This document shows positions 46,754 through 56,398 of a stretch of DNA of 64,000 nucleotides, in pieces (within the stretch, counting starts at the first letter, position 1; each line of letters begins with the position of its first letter). The notes under the pieces were generated by a model, which worked only from the letters and a program-made list of their open reading frames with translations, did not search any database and was not told the origin of the DNA. The position numbers and the translations under genes are program-made. The stretch comes from Sunxiuqinia indica (GTDB taxonomy: Bacteria; Bacteroidota; Bacteroidia; Bacteroidales; Prolixibacteraceae), in NCBI RefSeq assembly GCF_009847015.1, contig NZ_WVEM01000001.1, forward strand, positions 310,001 through 374,000, in the 5' to 3' direction.

Positions 46754-46820
46754 TTACACAGCTACAGTGTAAGAGATTGCTGAATTTGGCGCAAAATTAG
46801 CATTATTTATTGGCGTACAA
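46754..46820 (-). promoter_or_regulatory. rplS promoter and leader hairpin
   Basis: On the minus strand TTG (46818-46820), an 18-base gap and TAATTTTG (46792-46799) match the Bacteroidota promoter pattern. The predicted ~54-nt leader contains the hairpin TTACAC-7 nt-GTGTAA (46754-46772), in the place where ribosomal leader regulators of L19 occur. Confidence 0.55.
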
Positions 46821-46837
46821 AACTATTTATCTCTTTT

Positions 46838-48520
46838 TTAGTGCCCGGCACCACCAATTACTTTAAAATGGTCACCAGTACTTTTCGTAATTGCCTTGTA
46901 CCACCATTCAGGATATCCCGGTTGGTCTGGAAATGCAGGAAGTCCGTGTTCATTCGTTTCGAATTTTCCATTCTTTTCTTTTTTGATGTTTCCATCAATG
47001 TATTTTACAAGTAGGTAATGATAGAGGTCACGCCAGTCGTCTGTCATGTTATTTGCCTCGTTAGTCGAATATTCGGTTAAAAATGCACGGGCTTTGTCAG
47101 CTCCTTCTGTTTCATAAAGCAATTTTGCTGCTTGATCTATGGCAGGAGTGTAAGCTATAAATTTCCCTTCAATTTCGGATTGTAGTTCTCTGACATGCTC
47201 AATCATGGAGTCGTAACGCAGGTAGGCAAAGTTGGATACCGTATTGAAAACCCAAAAAGCAGAAGTTTCAGAGTAAGTCAGCAGATCTCCATTGCCTACA
47301 GCAAAACATTCCGGCGTTTCTGTTATTCCGCAGTACATGGGAGCGTAGCAGGTACTGTAAGTGTCGTCTACTCCAAACCAAAGGATGCCGCCAATCGGAT
47401 TTGGCAGCCACGAACGACTTTGTGAGACGAATGAAAATCCGGTTTGCTGTGTCGATACAGCGCGCTCATTGCAATACTCAACCGAATCAACTTCCCAGGT
47501 TAGTCCGCGCCAGCGGTATGGTAATTTATAGGGACCTGCGCCAATGTCTTGAGTCATGTCCAGCTCGGTACCTTCAAAGTGATCACGCATCATTTCCATT
47601 ACATCTTTCACGCTAAGTTTTTCATCTGGTTTTATCCACAGTGGTAAACGGTTTGAAGCGTAATTAGTAATGGTATCGTGCTCAATTATTCCTTTTGCAT
47701 AGTCCGTGTATTTATCCATGCCTGAAGTTACCTGGTTGAAGCCTGCCCACACACGAGCTTCGCAAAAACGAGCTCCACCAAAGTCAACGGGAGCATAAAC
47801 ATCAGAAAAACTGAAATCTTTATTTTTGCCATCAAACCATCCTTTTTCACGGGCAAAAGAAATAACATCTTTGGAGTACATGCAATTTTGGGTGTCATTC
47901 AATGGGAAGCTTGTGATGCGAGCCTGGTTCGCATGTCCGCTAATGTATCCATCGGGTATCCGACGGGCTACCCATACCGCTCCTTTTTCGCCTTCGCCTT
48001 TACCAATCATTTCCATTATCCAGACTTCGTTAGGATCGGAAATTGAAAAAGATTCTCCACTGCTATAATATCCAAATTGATCGACCAATTCGGTCATGAC
48101 CTTGATGGCTTCACGTGCACTTTTCGAACGCTGCAGAGCTACATACATCAAACTGCCGTAATCCATAATGGCATCAGACTGATGGTGTAATTCTTCCCTG
48201 CCGCCATAGGTGGTTTCACCAATAGCAACCTGAAATTCGTTCATATTACCAACCACACTGTAGGTATGCTCAACTTCGGGGATAACACCAAGAAATTTTC
48301 CGGTATCCCACTCGTAGATATTTCTGGTAGCTCCTTCGGGATGATCAGCTGCCGGAAAATAATATAACTCACCAAACAAAGTGTGAGAGTCCGCCGCGTA
48401 GGTAATCATGGTCGATCCATCGGTCGACGCACCTTTAGTGACTAAGAAATTTGTACAAGCCCAGCTATATGCTGAACCAATGAAAACGAGAAAAGCAATA
48501 AAACTTGTCCTTCTTATCAT
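46838..48520 (-). CDS. Exported C69-family dipeptidase
   Basis: Ntn-hydrolase dipeptidase of family C69 (PepD/dipeptidase A). A signal sequence precedes ACTNFLVTKGASTDGS. The Cys after the Ala is the expected N-terminal nucleophile, freed by signal cleavage or autoprocessing. The conserved NEFQVAIGETTYGGREE and the FSISDPNEVWIMEMIGKG segment are present, as is ARVWAGFNQVTSGM. Length (560) is typical of the long Bacteroidota form. Likely hydrolyses dipeptides in the periplasm for amino-acid use. Confidence 0.93.
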   Translation of the reverse strand: MIRRTSFIAFLVFIGSAYSWACTNFLVTKGASTDGSTMITYAADSHTLFGELYYFPAADHPEGATRNIYEWDTGKFLGVIPEVEHTYSVVGNMNEFQVAIGETTYGGREELHHQSDAIMDYGSLMYVALQRSKSAREAIKVMTELVDQFGYYSSGESFSISDPNEVWIMEMIGKGEGEKGAVWVARRIPDGYISGHANQARITSFPLNDTQNCMYSKDVISFAREKGWFDGKNKDFSFSDVYAPVDFGGARFCEARVWAGFNQVTSGMDKYTDYAKGIIEHDTITNYASNRLPLWIKPDEKLSVKDVMEMMRDHFEGTELDMTQDIGAGPYKLPYRWRGLTWEVDSVEYCNERAVSTQQTGFSFVSQSRSWLPNPIGGILWFGVDDTYSTCYAPMYCGITETPECFAVGNGDLLTYSETSAFWVFNTVSNFAYLRYDSMIEHVRELQSEIEGKFIAYTPAIDQAAKLLYETEGADKARAFLTEYSTNEANNMTDDWRDLYHYLLVKYIDGNIKKEKNGKFETNEHGLPAFPDQPGYPEWWYKAITKSTGDHFKVIGGAGH

Positions 48521-49084
48521 TCTTTTTACTTTTTATAATCTGGTTGATATTCTGCGCAAAAGGCTTCAAAAATGTAAAAAAATTACCGAACAGAAAATGA
48601 GATTACTCAAATAATTAACAATCATTTTGAAAAAGCCGTTTGAAACTAAAAGCCTACTTCTATTAATTATGATTTATAAAACTATCATTTCTTATGGGAG
48701 TCTGCTAAATTAATCCCAAATTTATAGTTTTAAAGGAAACGAAGAAAATCACTGGGGCATAAAGCGCTATATTTAAAAGTTATTTTGAATCATAAAATTG
48801 ATACACGCGAAATAAGCATGTAACAATTTTTACACACTGGTGGGGTATTGCAAGGCAGTTTCATCGAAATGAGTTTGCAAATTCTATTAATTTAGAATAA
48901 ACGATACAATGAAATAAAGGCCTTTTAAAATTTAAAATTATAAGTGAGATCGAAACGACCATGATCAAAATTTTGCTCACCCAAGAGGATTGTTATTTGG
49001 TAGTTCCCTGCGTTGGTGTACGATATGAAAGTACTACAGTGGAGCACGGAAATTGTACGAACTTAAAATAAAAAATATAAACAC
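48521..49084. other. 564-bp intergenic region between divergent genes
   Basis: AT-rich; no established gene. A 36-codon ORF starting ATG at 48961 and ending at 49071 (beginning MIKILLTQEDCYLVV) lies 13 bases before the next gene and may be a small protein or chance. No TAnnTTTG box and no terminator recognised. Confidence 0.4.
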
Positions 49085-49819
49085 ATGAAATACAAAGCTT
49101 TTCATAAAATGTCATACGGAATGTATCTGGTAGCCTCAGAGTTAGGTGGTAAAAAATCGGGATACATTGCAAACACCGCTTTTCAGGTTACTAATTCGCC
49201 GGAACAGGTTGCAATTTCGTGCCATAAGGATAACCTCACAACGGATGTAATTCGGGAGGCGGGTGCCTTTTCTGTTTCAATATTGAAAAAGGAACTGAAT
49301 GTAAAGTTGATCGGTGAATTTGGGTTTAACTCGGGTGATGCTGTAGATAAGTTTAAAGATGTAGAAGTAAAAACGGCTCAAACAGGGATGCCAATTGTAA
49401 TTGATGAGTGTGTGGCATGGTTAGATTGTAAAGTAACTCACACCGTTGATGTTGGATCACACTGGCTGATTATCGGCGAAGTTGTAGAAAGTGATGTGGT
49501 GCTGGATGAAGAGCCTTTGACTTATGCTTATTATCGTGAGAAATATAAAATGTTTTCACCAAAAAATTCTCCAACGTACATTGAGCAGGACACGCTAAAG
49601 AAGGAGGAAGAGGAGCGTAAACCTGAAGGAGCAGAAGAAAACACGGAGCAGGGGGACGAAGCTTCTCCCCATGTTTGTGTAATTTGTGGCTATACTTACG
49701 ATCCTGAGGTTGGTGATCCAACGATGGGAATTGAGCCAGGTACTCCGTTTGAAGATTTACCGGAGGACTATAAATGTCCGATTTGTAATGCACCGAAAGA
49801 CTATTTCAAAAAAGCGTAG
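49085..49819 (+). CDS. Flavin reductase-rubredoxin fusion (high-molecular-weight rubredoxin type)
   Basis: N-terminal FMN-binding flavin-reductase domain (about 1-160, [44 protein letters not shown]), an acidic linker (about 170-195, [18 protein letters not shown]), and a C-terminal rubredoxin. The rubredoxin has its iron site in two CxxC motifs ([15 protein letters not shown] … [13 protein letters not shown]). This layout is that of Hrb proteins, which pass electrons from NAD(P)H to flavodiiron O2/NO reductases in anaerobes. A flavodiiron gene is not in the window. The role in O2/NO detoxification is inference but agrees with the aerotolerance theme. Confidence 0.93.
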   Translation: MKYKAFHKMSYGMYLVASELGGKKSGYIANTAFQVTNSPEQVAISCHKDNLTTDVIREAGAFSVSILKKELNVKLIGEFGFNSGDAVDKFKDVEVKTAQTGMPIVIDECVAWLDCKVTHTVDVGSHWLIIGEVVESDVVLDEEPLTYAYYREKYKMFSPKNSPTYIEQDTLKKEEEERKPEGAEENTEQGDEASPHVCVICGYTYDPEVGDPTMGIEPGTPFEDLPEDYKCPICNAPKDYFKKA

Positions 49820-49825
49820 CCTTTG

Positions 49826-51367
49826 CTAATGGATTGCATTTTTGGCTCCTTCAATAGCCCATTCGGGGTATTCAAAAAGGTCGATTGGTAACACTGCTGT
49901 TCCCCAAAATATCGTTAGCAAGGTTATTAGTATGATGGCGATGAGGTTCAGGAAGAATCCAGTTTTCATCATTTCCATCATAGATAACTTTCCCGTGCTG
50001 AAAATGATTGCATTGGGAGGAGTGGCCACTGGAAACATAAAGGCCATTGATGCGGCTAAGGTGACCGGAATCATCAGCAAAAGCGGATTGACCTGAATCT
50101 CAACCGCCATTCCTGAAATAATGGGGAGCATCATTTCTGTGGTAGCAGTATTGGACGTAAATTCGGTAAGCCCGGTCATTATTGACGTAACTAGCGCCAC
50201 CAATTCTATGTTGGATAAAGATTTTGCTTCAGTAAGTTGGTTGCCAATGTATGCTGAAAGTCCTGAATCAATAAAACCTCTAGCCAGTGCAAAACCACCA
50301 CCAAATAACAGTACAATTTGCCAGGGGATTTTTTTGGTGATTTCCCAGTTTACCAAACCTTCTCTTTTTTTTGATGAAGGAATTACAAAAAGCAGTACTG
50401 CTACGAAAATGGCTATCGTTCCATCGTTGATAAATTCAGGATGTTCGAAAACCTTACTCCATCCGGGAATTATGAAAACTCCCAGATCAATATTCTTACG
50501 AAAAAACCAAAGAAATATTAAAAGACAGAATAAAACCAGAACTCTTTTTTCGTTAACTGAAATAGGGCCAAGCTCTTTGTATTTTTGTTGAAAAAAGTCT
50601 TTTTTTAGAACAGACATTTCTTTTCCGGGTTTGTACCTGAAGTAAAGGAAGGACAGCGTCACCAGAAACATGGAAATTGTTAACGGAAGAGCAAAGACAG
50701 CCCACTGCCCGAATGAAATCTCTGGACCGGCAGGAAAAATAATTTCGAAAATCCGGACAAAAGATAAGTTCGGAGGTGTCCCCACCAATGTGCTGATGCC
50801 GCCAATTGAACAAGCGTAAGCAATACTAAGAAGTAGGCCTGTTCTGAATTTTAGAATGTGCTTTTCTCCAACAACATCAGCCAATGCTGTTACAACCGAA
50901 AAGGCGATAGGTAACATCATCATTGCCGTTGCGGTATTTGACATCCACATGGATAGGAATGCTGCAGCAAACATGAATCCAAACAAAATCATGATGGGTT
51001 TGCTGCCAGCCAGCGATAATATTTTCAGGGCTATTCGCTTATGGAGATTCCATTTTTCAAGAGCAAGTGCCATAATAAACCCACCGATGTACAAAAATAT
51101 GATGTAGTTGATGTAGGAGTTCGATATGGCTTTCCCATCGAGAACACCCAGCATCGGAAAAAGAAGTATGGGTAGGAGTGAGGTTACACCTATTGGAAGT
51201 GCTTCGGTTACCCACCAGAGAGCAACGAGAACCGCAATTGCTGCCGTGTAAGTAACCTCAGGGAAGCCGGGCTTTAAATCGACAAAAAATAAGATGCTGA
51301 AGAAAATAAGTAGACCAGCAAAAAGGATCTTGAAATTAATGGATGATTTAGTTGCAGGTGCTGCCAT
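49826..51367 (-). CDS. DASS-family sodium:dicarboxylate/sulfate-type symporter
   Basis: About 12 membrane segments of the divalent anion:Na+ symporter family (SLC13). The two repeated SNT motifs forming the sodium/substrate sites are visible: MSNTATAMMMLPI and FTSNTATTEMMLPI, with the opening WWVTEALPIGVTSLLPILLFP. Length (513) is normal. Substrates in the family include succinate, fumarate, malate and sulfate; it cannot be specified here. Convergent with the preceding gene, 6 bases apart, so no separate terminator fits between them. Confidence 0.93.
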   Translation of the reverse strand: MAAPATKSSINFKILFAGLLIFFSILFFVDLKPGFPEVTYTAAIAVLVALWWVTEALPIGVTSLLPILLFPMLGVLDGKAISNSYINYIIFLYIGGFIMALALEKWNLHKRIALKILSLAGSKPIMILFGFMFAAAFLSMWMSNTATAMMMLPIAFSVVTALADVVGEKHILKFRTGLLLSIAYACSIGGISTLVGTPPNLSFVRIFEIIFPAGPEISFGQWAVFALPLTISMFLVTLSFLYFRYKPGKEMSVLKKDFFQQKYKELGPISVNEKRVLVLFCLLIFLWFFRKNIDLGVFIIPGWSKVFEHPEFINDGTIAIFVAVLLFVIPSSKKREGLVNWEITKKIPWQIVLLFGGGFALARGFIDSGLSAYIGNQLTEAKSLSNIELVALVTSIMTGLTEFTSNTATTEMMLPIISGMAVEIQVNPLLLMIPVTLAASMAFMFPVATPPNAIIFSTGKLSMMEMMKTGFFLNLIAIILITLLTIFWGTAVLPIDLFEYPEWAIEGAKNAIH

Positions 51368-51447
51368 AAGACTTAAAGATCAATATCGTTTCATTAAATT
51401 TCCAACTAATTTATGATTTTAATATTGATCTCTAAATGTTTGGATAT

Positions 51448-51482
51448 AAAAAATCCCAACCGGATAAGGTCGGGATTTTTTA
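51448..51482 (-). terminator. Terminator after guaB
   Basis: On the minus strand AAAAAATCCCgACC-loop-GGTtGGGATTTTTT: a stem with one mismatch and long A/T ends, 17 bases beyond the guaB stop. Confidence 0.85.
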
Positions 51483-51498
51483 TGTCATGCTTGTGTTT

Positions 51499-52995
51499 TT
51501 ACATGTTGGTATCTTTCAGAATAACATCGTGTGCGCCGCCTTCAACAATACTTGTAGCCGAAACCAAGGTGATTTTAGCCTCTTCTTTTAGTTGTTGAAT
51601 AGAGATTGAACCACAGCTGCACATTGTTGATTTCATTTTCCCTATAGTAATATCCAGGTTGTCTTTTAATTTACCTGCGTAAGGAACATAGCTGTCAACA
51701 CCTTCTTCAAACTTCAGCCCTGTGCTTCCACCCATGTCGTACCGCTGCCAGTTACGTGCACGGTTCGATCCTTCGCCCCAGTATTCTTTTACGTAGCGGT
51801 TATTCACCATCATTTTGCGAGTAGGGCTTTCATCAAAACGAGCAAAGTAACGTCCCATCATCAGGAAATCGGCACCCATGGCCAATGCCAATACCATGTG
51901 GTAATCCTGCACAATTCCGCCATCAGAACAAATTGGAATGTAAGTACCTGTTTGTTCAAAGTATTCGTCGCGTGCCGCTGCCACTTCAATAATAGAGGTG
52001 GCTTGTCCACGGCCAATTCCTTTTTGCTCGCGAGTGATACAAATTGAACCTCCACCAATACCAACTTTTATAAAATCGGCACCAGCTTCAGCTAAGAAAA
52101 GGAATCCTTCTTTGTCAACAACATTGCCCGCTCCGATTTTTACTTTGCCGTTGAATTCTTGTTTAACCCATTCCACGGTTTCGCGTTGCCAAGATGAAAA
52201 GCCGTCTGAGGAATCAACACACAATACGTCGGCTCCTGCTGCCACCAATTCCGGCACACGCTCTTTATAGTCGCGGCTGTTAATACCGGCTCCAACCATT
52301 AGCTTTTTATTTCCATCCGATAATTCGTTTGGGTGTTCTTTATGGCTTTCGTAATCTTTCCTGAAAACGAAATATTGTAGGTTTTGATTTTTATCGACGA
52401 TCGGGAGACTGTTTAATTTGTTGTCCCAAATAATATCGTTAGCCTCATTCAATGCAATTCCGAGTTCCCCTTTGATGATTTTATCATAAGGAGTCATGAA
52501 GTCTTTTACTTTTTTATCCAAAGAATCGCGGCTGACACGGTAGTCTCGTCCGGTAACAATACCCAATAATTTTCCGTTGGTCGTTCCGTCTGCTGTAATT
52601 CCTACAGTTGAATGACCTGTTTTCTCAATCAATTCAATTACATCGGCTAACGTGTCCTCAGGAGTCAGGTTCGAATCACTTTCAACAAATCCAGATTTGA
52701 ATTTTTTTACTTTACGCACCATTTCGGCCTGCGTGTCAATTGGCTGAGATCCGTATATGAAAGATAGTCCGCCATTTCGCGCTAAGGCAATTGCCATATT
52801 ATGATCGGAAACCGATTGCATGATTGCCGAGACAAATGGGACATTTAATTCCATACTAGGCTTTTCGCCTTTTTTAAAGCTTACCAATGGAGCTTTTAAC
52901 GAAACGTTGTCAGGTAAACAGTCCTTGTCAGTAAGGCCGGGAATCAGCAAATATTCGCTAAAGGTTCTTGAGACTTCATTTGAGTACTTTGCCAT
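51499..52995 (-). CDS. guaB: IMP dehydrogenase (protist-like type)
   Basis: NAD-dependent oxidation of IMP to XMP, the committed step to GMP. A (beta/alpha)8 barrel is interrupted by a CBS pair (about residues 100-220, [21 protein letters not shown]). The catalytic Cys loop reads [18 protein letters not shown] (C near residue 318) and the flap has [33 protein letters not shown]. The start [21 protein letters not shown] is unlike E. coli GuaB but very like the Tritrichomonas foetus enzyme as I recall it. Length 498 is normal. Monocistronic, with promoter-like box at 53027-53034. Confidence 0.96.
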   Translation of the reverse strand: MAKYSNEVSRTFSEYLLIPGLTDKDCLPDNVSLKAPLVSFKKGEKPSMELNVPFVSAIMQSVSDHNMAIALARNGGLSFIYGSQPIDTQAEMVRKVKKFKSGFVESDSNLTPEDTLADVIELIEKTGHSTVGITADGTTNGKLLGIVTGRDYRVSRDSLDKKVKDFMTPYDKIIKGELGIALNEANDIIWDNKLNSLPIVDKNQNLQYFVFRKDYESHKEHPNELSDGNKKLMVGAGINSRDYKERVPELVAAGADVLCVDSSDGFSSWQRETVEWVKQEFNGKVKIGAGNVVDKEGFLFLAEAGADFIKVGIGGGSICITREQKGIGRGQATSIIEVAAARDEYFEQTGTYIPICSDGGIVQDYHMVLALAMGADFLMMGRYFARFDESPTRKMMVNNRYVKEYWGEGSNRARNWQRYDMGGSTGLKFEEGVDSYVPYAGKLKDNLDITIGKMKSTMCSCGSISIQQLKEEAKITLVSATSIVEGGAHDVILKDTNM

Positions 52996-53026
52996 AATAT
53001 ATCAGCTTTTGGATTGAAAAATTGCG

Positions 53027-53034
53027 CAAAACTA
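53027..53034 (-). promoter_or_regulatory. -7 box for guaB (minus strand TAGTTTTG)
   Basis: TAnnTTTG on the minus strand, 32 bases upstream of the guaB start. Confidence 0.45.
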
Positions 53035-53098
53035 CAATATTTTTACAAAGTTATAGGATTTTTAGTTTAAAAAGATTTAGCAATTGGGTGAATCTTTA

Positions 53099-53129
53099 CA
53101 GAGCAGGTGACTCAAAGTCACCTGCTCTG
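53099..53129. repeat. REP-like perfect hairpin beside the RAYT relic
   Basis: 13-bp perfect stem CAGAGCAGGTGAC / GTCACCTGCTCTG with 5-nt loop TCAAA, 16 bases beyond the stop of the RAYT remnant. GC-rich relative to its surroundings. Confidence 0.9.
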
Positions 53130-53144
53130 CAGGCTGGCTTAGGC

Positions 53145-53586
53145 TTATTGATAAACCAAACCAAATTCATTTGCTCGCTCTTTGTTAATTATTTTTCCAC
53201 TACGAAGTGCTGAATAATCACGTGCCGATGAAAATTCCGAATCAGGTGGTTTTCTGGTTAACCCATCTTTAACCGGATTACCATGGATATAATTAAAACA
53301 TACTTGTGTATATTCTCTTTCTGGAAAAGAGGTGTTGATTATTGCTCCATAATTTGACTGAAACCAGGCAGGAGCTATTTTGTCGATTTGCGTGAGGCAG
53401 GTGGCTTTGGTTCGCTTTTGAAAAAGGCTGCCGGTTTTGTTTTCTTGTTTTTGGATTGCTCTGGTGTATGAACGAAGCAAGATTGCAGTTTTTATCTGGA
53501 AAGAACATGTAGTTTTTACGGTTGAAAAATATTTTTTGTGAATTGTTTTCCCGGTTATATATGTGATAAAGGAGACTCTTTTGCAT
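53145..53586 (-). pseudogene. Decayed REP-associated tyrosine transposase (RAYT)
   Basis: Remnant of an IS200-like single-strand transposase that normally mobilises REP hairpins. The start is in one frame (from 53586: MQKSLLYHIYNRENNSQKIFF, NRKNYMFF). The end is in another (ILLRSYTRAIQKQENKTGSL, FQKRTKA …, FNYIHGNPVKDGLTRKPPDS, EFSSARDYSALRSGKII). The shift falls near 53490, exactly where the middle of the protein, including the HUH motif normally in a CLMPNHFH-type segment, has been deleted. About 150 codons remain of the ~190-240 expected. Non-functional by this reading. Confidence 0.82.
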
Positions 53587-53615
53587 GGAATAAAATTTTG
53601 CGTTGAATAATGCAA

Positions 53616-53773
53616 ATTGCGATAACTTGATGAAAAGTCAATCGCTGGCGTGGGGGGTATTGATCCGATGACTTGGAGTGATCAGACCAATATTCAACCT
53701 TCAAAAGAAAAAGCTGCTTTCCAATATATGAGAAGCAGCTTTAATAATATGAATTTGTTATTTTTAACTTACA
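53616..53773. other. Intergenic, with gnd terminator
   Basis: No gene. Contains the inverted repeat AAAGCTGCTT / AAGCAGCTTT at 53710-53719 and 53733-53742, followed on the minus strand by a T-rich run: the likely end of the gnd-containing operon. Confidence 0.75.
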
Positions 53774-55228
53774 CTATACATCATAAGTTGATGATGCGGT
53801 ATCACCCCCGCGACCAGTCCAGTTGGTGTGGAAAAATTCGCCACGTGGTTTGTCTAAACGTTCGTAGGTGTGTGCTCCAAAGTAATCACGCTGAGCTTGC
53901 AGCAAGTTTGCAGGCAAGCGTTCGCTGCGTATTCCATCAAAATAGCACAATGCTGAAGTTAAAGATGGAACCGGAACTCCATGAGAAAGTGCTGTTGCAC
54001 AAACTCGTCTCCAACCAGCCTGTGCTTTTTCAACTTTATCTTTAAAGTAAGGATCAAGTAGCAAATTGGCCAGATTTGGATTGTTGTCGAATGCAGATTT
54101 GATATCAGCTAAGAAAACCGAACGAATGATACAACCGCCACGCCACATCAGGGCAATGCCGCCGTAGTTCAGGTTCCAGTTATGTTCCTTGGCTGCTTCC
54201 ATCATGAGGTTGTACCCCTGAGCATACGAAATGATTTTTGCACCAAATAAAGCATCTTTCAAGTCGTTAATCATTTGAGCTTTGTCGCCATCAAACTTTG
54301 TCTTTGGGCCTTCAATTACTTTTGAGGCTTCGACACGCAAATCTTTTTGCGCTGACAAACAACGTGCAAATACAGATTCGCCAATCAGGGTCAATGGAAT
54401 GCCGAGATCTAGTGCTGCAACGCCAGTCCATTTTCCGGTCCCCTTTTGTCCGGCGGTGTCCAGGATTTTTTCAACCAGTGGTTCGCCATCTTCATCTTTA
54501 AAACCGAGAATATCGCGAGTAATCTCAATTAGGTAAGAGTCCAATACATCGTTGTTCCATTCTTTGAAAACCTCGTGCATTTCATCGGCATTCATGCCAA
54601 GTAGTTCTTTCATCATTTGGTAGGCTTCGCAAATAATTTGCATGTCGCCGTACTCAATCCCGTTGTGAACCATCTTTACAAAATGACCGGCGCCATCTTC
54701 ACCAACCCAGTCGCAACAAGGCTCGTTGTCTTCCACTTTGGCTGCCACTGCCTGAAAAATTTCTTTCACGTGTGGCCAAGCTGCGGGCGACCCGCCCGGC
54801 ATCATTGATGGCCCTTTTAAAGCGCCTTCTTCGCCACCCGAAACACCAGTTCCAATATAAAGTAGCCCCTTGCTTTCTACGTACTTTGTTCTTCTAATCG
54901 TATCGGGGAAGTGAGAGTTACCACCATCGATAATAATATCACCTTCTTCCAGATGAGGAATCAGTAATTCAATGAAGTCATCAACCGGTTTCCCAGCTTT
55001 TACAAGCATCATTACTTTTCGGGGTTTTTCTAAAGAAGCTACTAAATCTTTAATAGAGTGAGCGCCTATGAAATTCTTTCCGGCACCTCGTCCGTTTACA
55101 AATTTGTCTACTTTTTCTACCGTACGGTTGTATACCGCAACCGTGTAGCCTTTACTTTCCATGTTTAAAACCAGGTTTTCGCCCATTACAGCTAACCCAA
55201 TCAAACCGATGTCTGCTAATTTTGCCAT
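53774..55228 (-). CDS. gnd: 6-phosphogluconate dehydrogenase (decarboxylating)
   Basis: Converts 6-phosphogluconate plus NADP+ to ribulose-5-phosphate and CO2. Rossmann motif GLAVMGENLVLNMESKG, substrate segment IDGGNSHFPDTIRR, catalytic Lys/Asn in GAGHFVKMVHNGIEYGDMQ, and the long C-terminal domain with FFGAHTYERLDKPRG-type end (YFGAHTYERLDKPRGEFFHTNW). 484 residues, the long (GndA) form. It is the last gene of the leftward run that starts at the LacI-type regulator, only 42 bases after pdxB, so it is probably induced with hexuronate genes. A glucose-6-phosphate dehydrogenase gene is not adjacent. Confidence 0.96.
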   Translation of the reverse strand: MAKLADIGLIGLAVMGENLVLNMESKGYTVAVYNRTVEKVDKFVNGRGAGKNFIGAHSIKDLVASLEKPRKVMMLVKAGKPVDDFIELLIPHLEEGDIIIDGGNSHFPDTIRRTKYVESKGLLYIGTGVSGGEEGALKGPSMMPGGSPAAWPHVKEIFQAVAAKVEDNEPCCDWVGEDGAGHFVKMVHNGIEYGDMQIICEAYQMMKELLGMNADEMHEVFKEWNNDVLDSYLIEITRDILGFKDEDGEPLVEKILDTAGQKGTGKWTGVAALDLGIPLTLIGESVFARCLSAQKDLRVEASKVIEGPKTKFDGDKAQMINDLKDALFGAKIISYAQGYNLMMEAAKEHNWNLNYGGIALMWRGGCIIRSVFLADIKSAFDNNPNLANLLLDPYFKDKVEKAQAGWRRVCATALSHGVPVPSLTSALCYFDGIRSERLPANLLQAQRDYFGAHTYERLDKPRGEFFHTNWTGRGGDTASSTYDV

Positions 55229-55270
55229 TTTTTATAATTTATTTTCTTTTTCTGTTAGTTATATTGAATG

Positions 55271-56398
55271 TCAAATTGAAATATTGAACCCAAGTTGTTT
55301 TAGTTTGTCAACTGTTACGTTATTTATATTTTTAGGTTTAATTGTAAAAACAGGATACTCTCTTCGTACAGGATAATCGCCGCGTAGCTTCTCAAACAGT
55401 TCAGGATTATTTCGCAATTGTTGGTCATCGTTCCTGATATCGTAAGTGAACCGAATTGCTTCACCAATGATCTCTTCCTCTGTACGATTTAAACCATCCA
55501 GATTGATTATTGTTTGATCCGGAAGATCGACTCCCTGCGGTTGCCAGTCGTCTATTCCAAGGTTGAAAAACTGACTGATTGCCTGAATGCTCATCCTAGT
55601 TCCATTGGCCTTCCCATCCTTCGAGTAGCCTGCTATGTGGGGGGTCGCCAGATCAACCAGCTGTAACAGGTTTCGGTCGATGTCGGGTTCGCGCTCCCAG
55701 CAATCCAGTACCATGCCTGAAATTTGTCCTCGTTCAATAGCCGACTCGCCGGCAAATGTGTCGACTACCTCGCCCCGGCATGTGTTAAAAATGATTGGGC
55801 AATGTTCTAACGAGTTAAAAAAAAGCGAGTCTGCCATATGAAAAGTTGCATCTTCTCCATGCATGGTCAATGGTACATGGAAGGTGATAATGTCTGAATT
55901 TGAGATTATTTCCTGAAAGTTGACAAACTGATCCGGTCCTTCTGCACGTTCCCTGGGAGGGTCGTTTAGCAGAACTTTCATACCTAGTAGCTCGCATACT
56001 TTGGCCACTTTAGAACCCACCTGACCAACACCGACAATGCCGATGGTTTTATCTTTTAGCCGAAAGCCTTTTTTTTCAGCCAGAACAAATAGGGCAGAGG
56101 CAATGTATTGTTCCACCGACTTGCTGTTACAACCAGGCGCATTCGTCCATTCTATTCCGGCTTGTTTACAGAAATCAGTATCAATGTGATCAAAGCCAAT
56201 GGTTGCAGTAGCAATAAAACTGACAGTTGAATTCTTCAATAGCGTTTCATTGCAAATTGTGCGAGTTCGTGTAATCAGGGCATCAGCATTTTTTACAATT
56301 TCAGGAGTCGTTTTTGCTCCCGGTAAATAAACCACTTCTCCGAAAGGTTCTAATGCTCCTTTTATGTAGGGTATTTTATCGTCGATTACAAATTTCAT
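55271..56398 (-). CDS. pdxB: 4-phosphoerythronate dehydrogenase
   Basis: Second step of the DXP-dependent pyridoxal-phosphate pathway. D-2-hydroxyacid dehydrogenase fold with family start MKFVIDDKIPYIKGALEPFGEVVYLPG. The NAD motif is IVGVGQVGSKVAKVCELLG, the catalytic Arg is in FNTCRGEVVD and the His in TPHIAGYSKDGK. The PdxB-specific C-terminal domain spans about residues 290-375. Length (375) is normal for PdxB. Its start overlaps the upstream Gfo/Idh stop by 4 bases, so it is translated as part of the hexuronate-region operon. That is an unusual place for a vitamin-B6 gene. Confidence 0.92.
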   Translation of the reverse strand: MKFVIDDKIPYIKGALEPFGEVVYLPGAKTTPEIVKNADALITRTRTICNETLLKNSTVSFIATATIGFDHIDTDFCKQAGIEWTNAPGCNSKSVEQYIASALFVLAEKKGFRLKDKTIGIVGVGQVGSKVAKVCELLGMKVLLNDPPRERAEGPDQFVNFQEIISNSDIITFHVPLTMHGEDATFHMADSLFFNSLEHCPIIFNTCRGEVVDTFAGESAIERGQISGMVLDCWEREPDIDRNLLQLVDLATPHIAGYSKDGKANGTRMSIQAISQFFNLGIDDWQPQGVDLPDQTIINLDGLNRTEEEIIGEAIRFTYDIRNDDQQLRNNPELFEKLRGDYPVRREYPVFTIKPKNINNVTVDKLKQLGFNISI

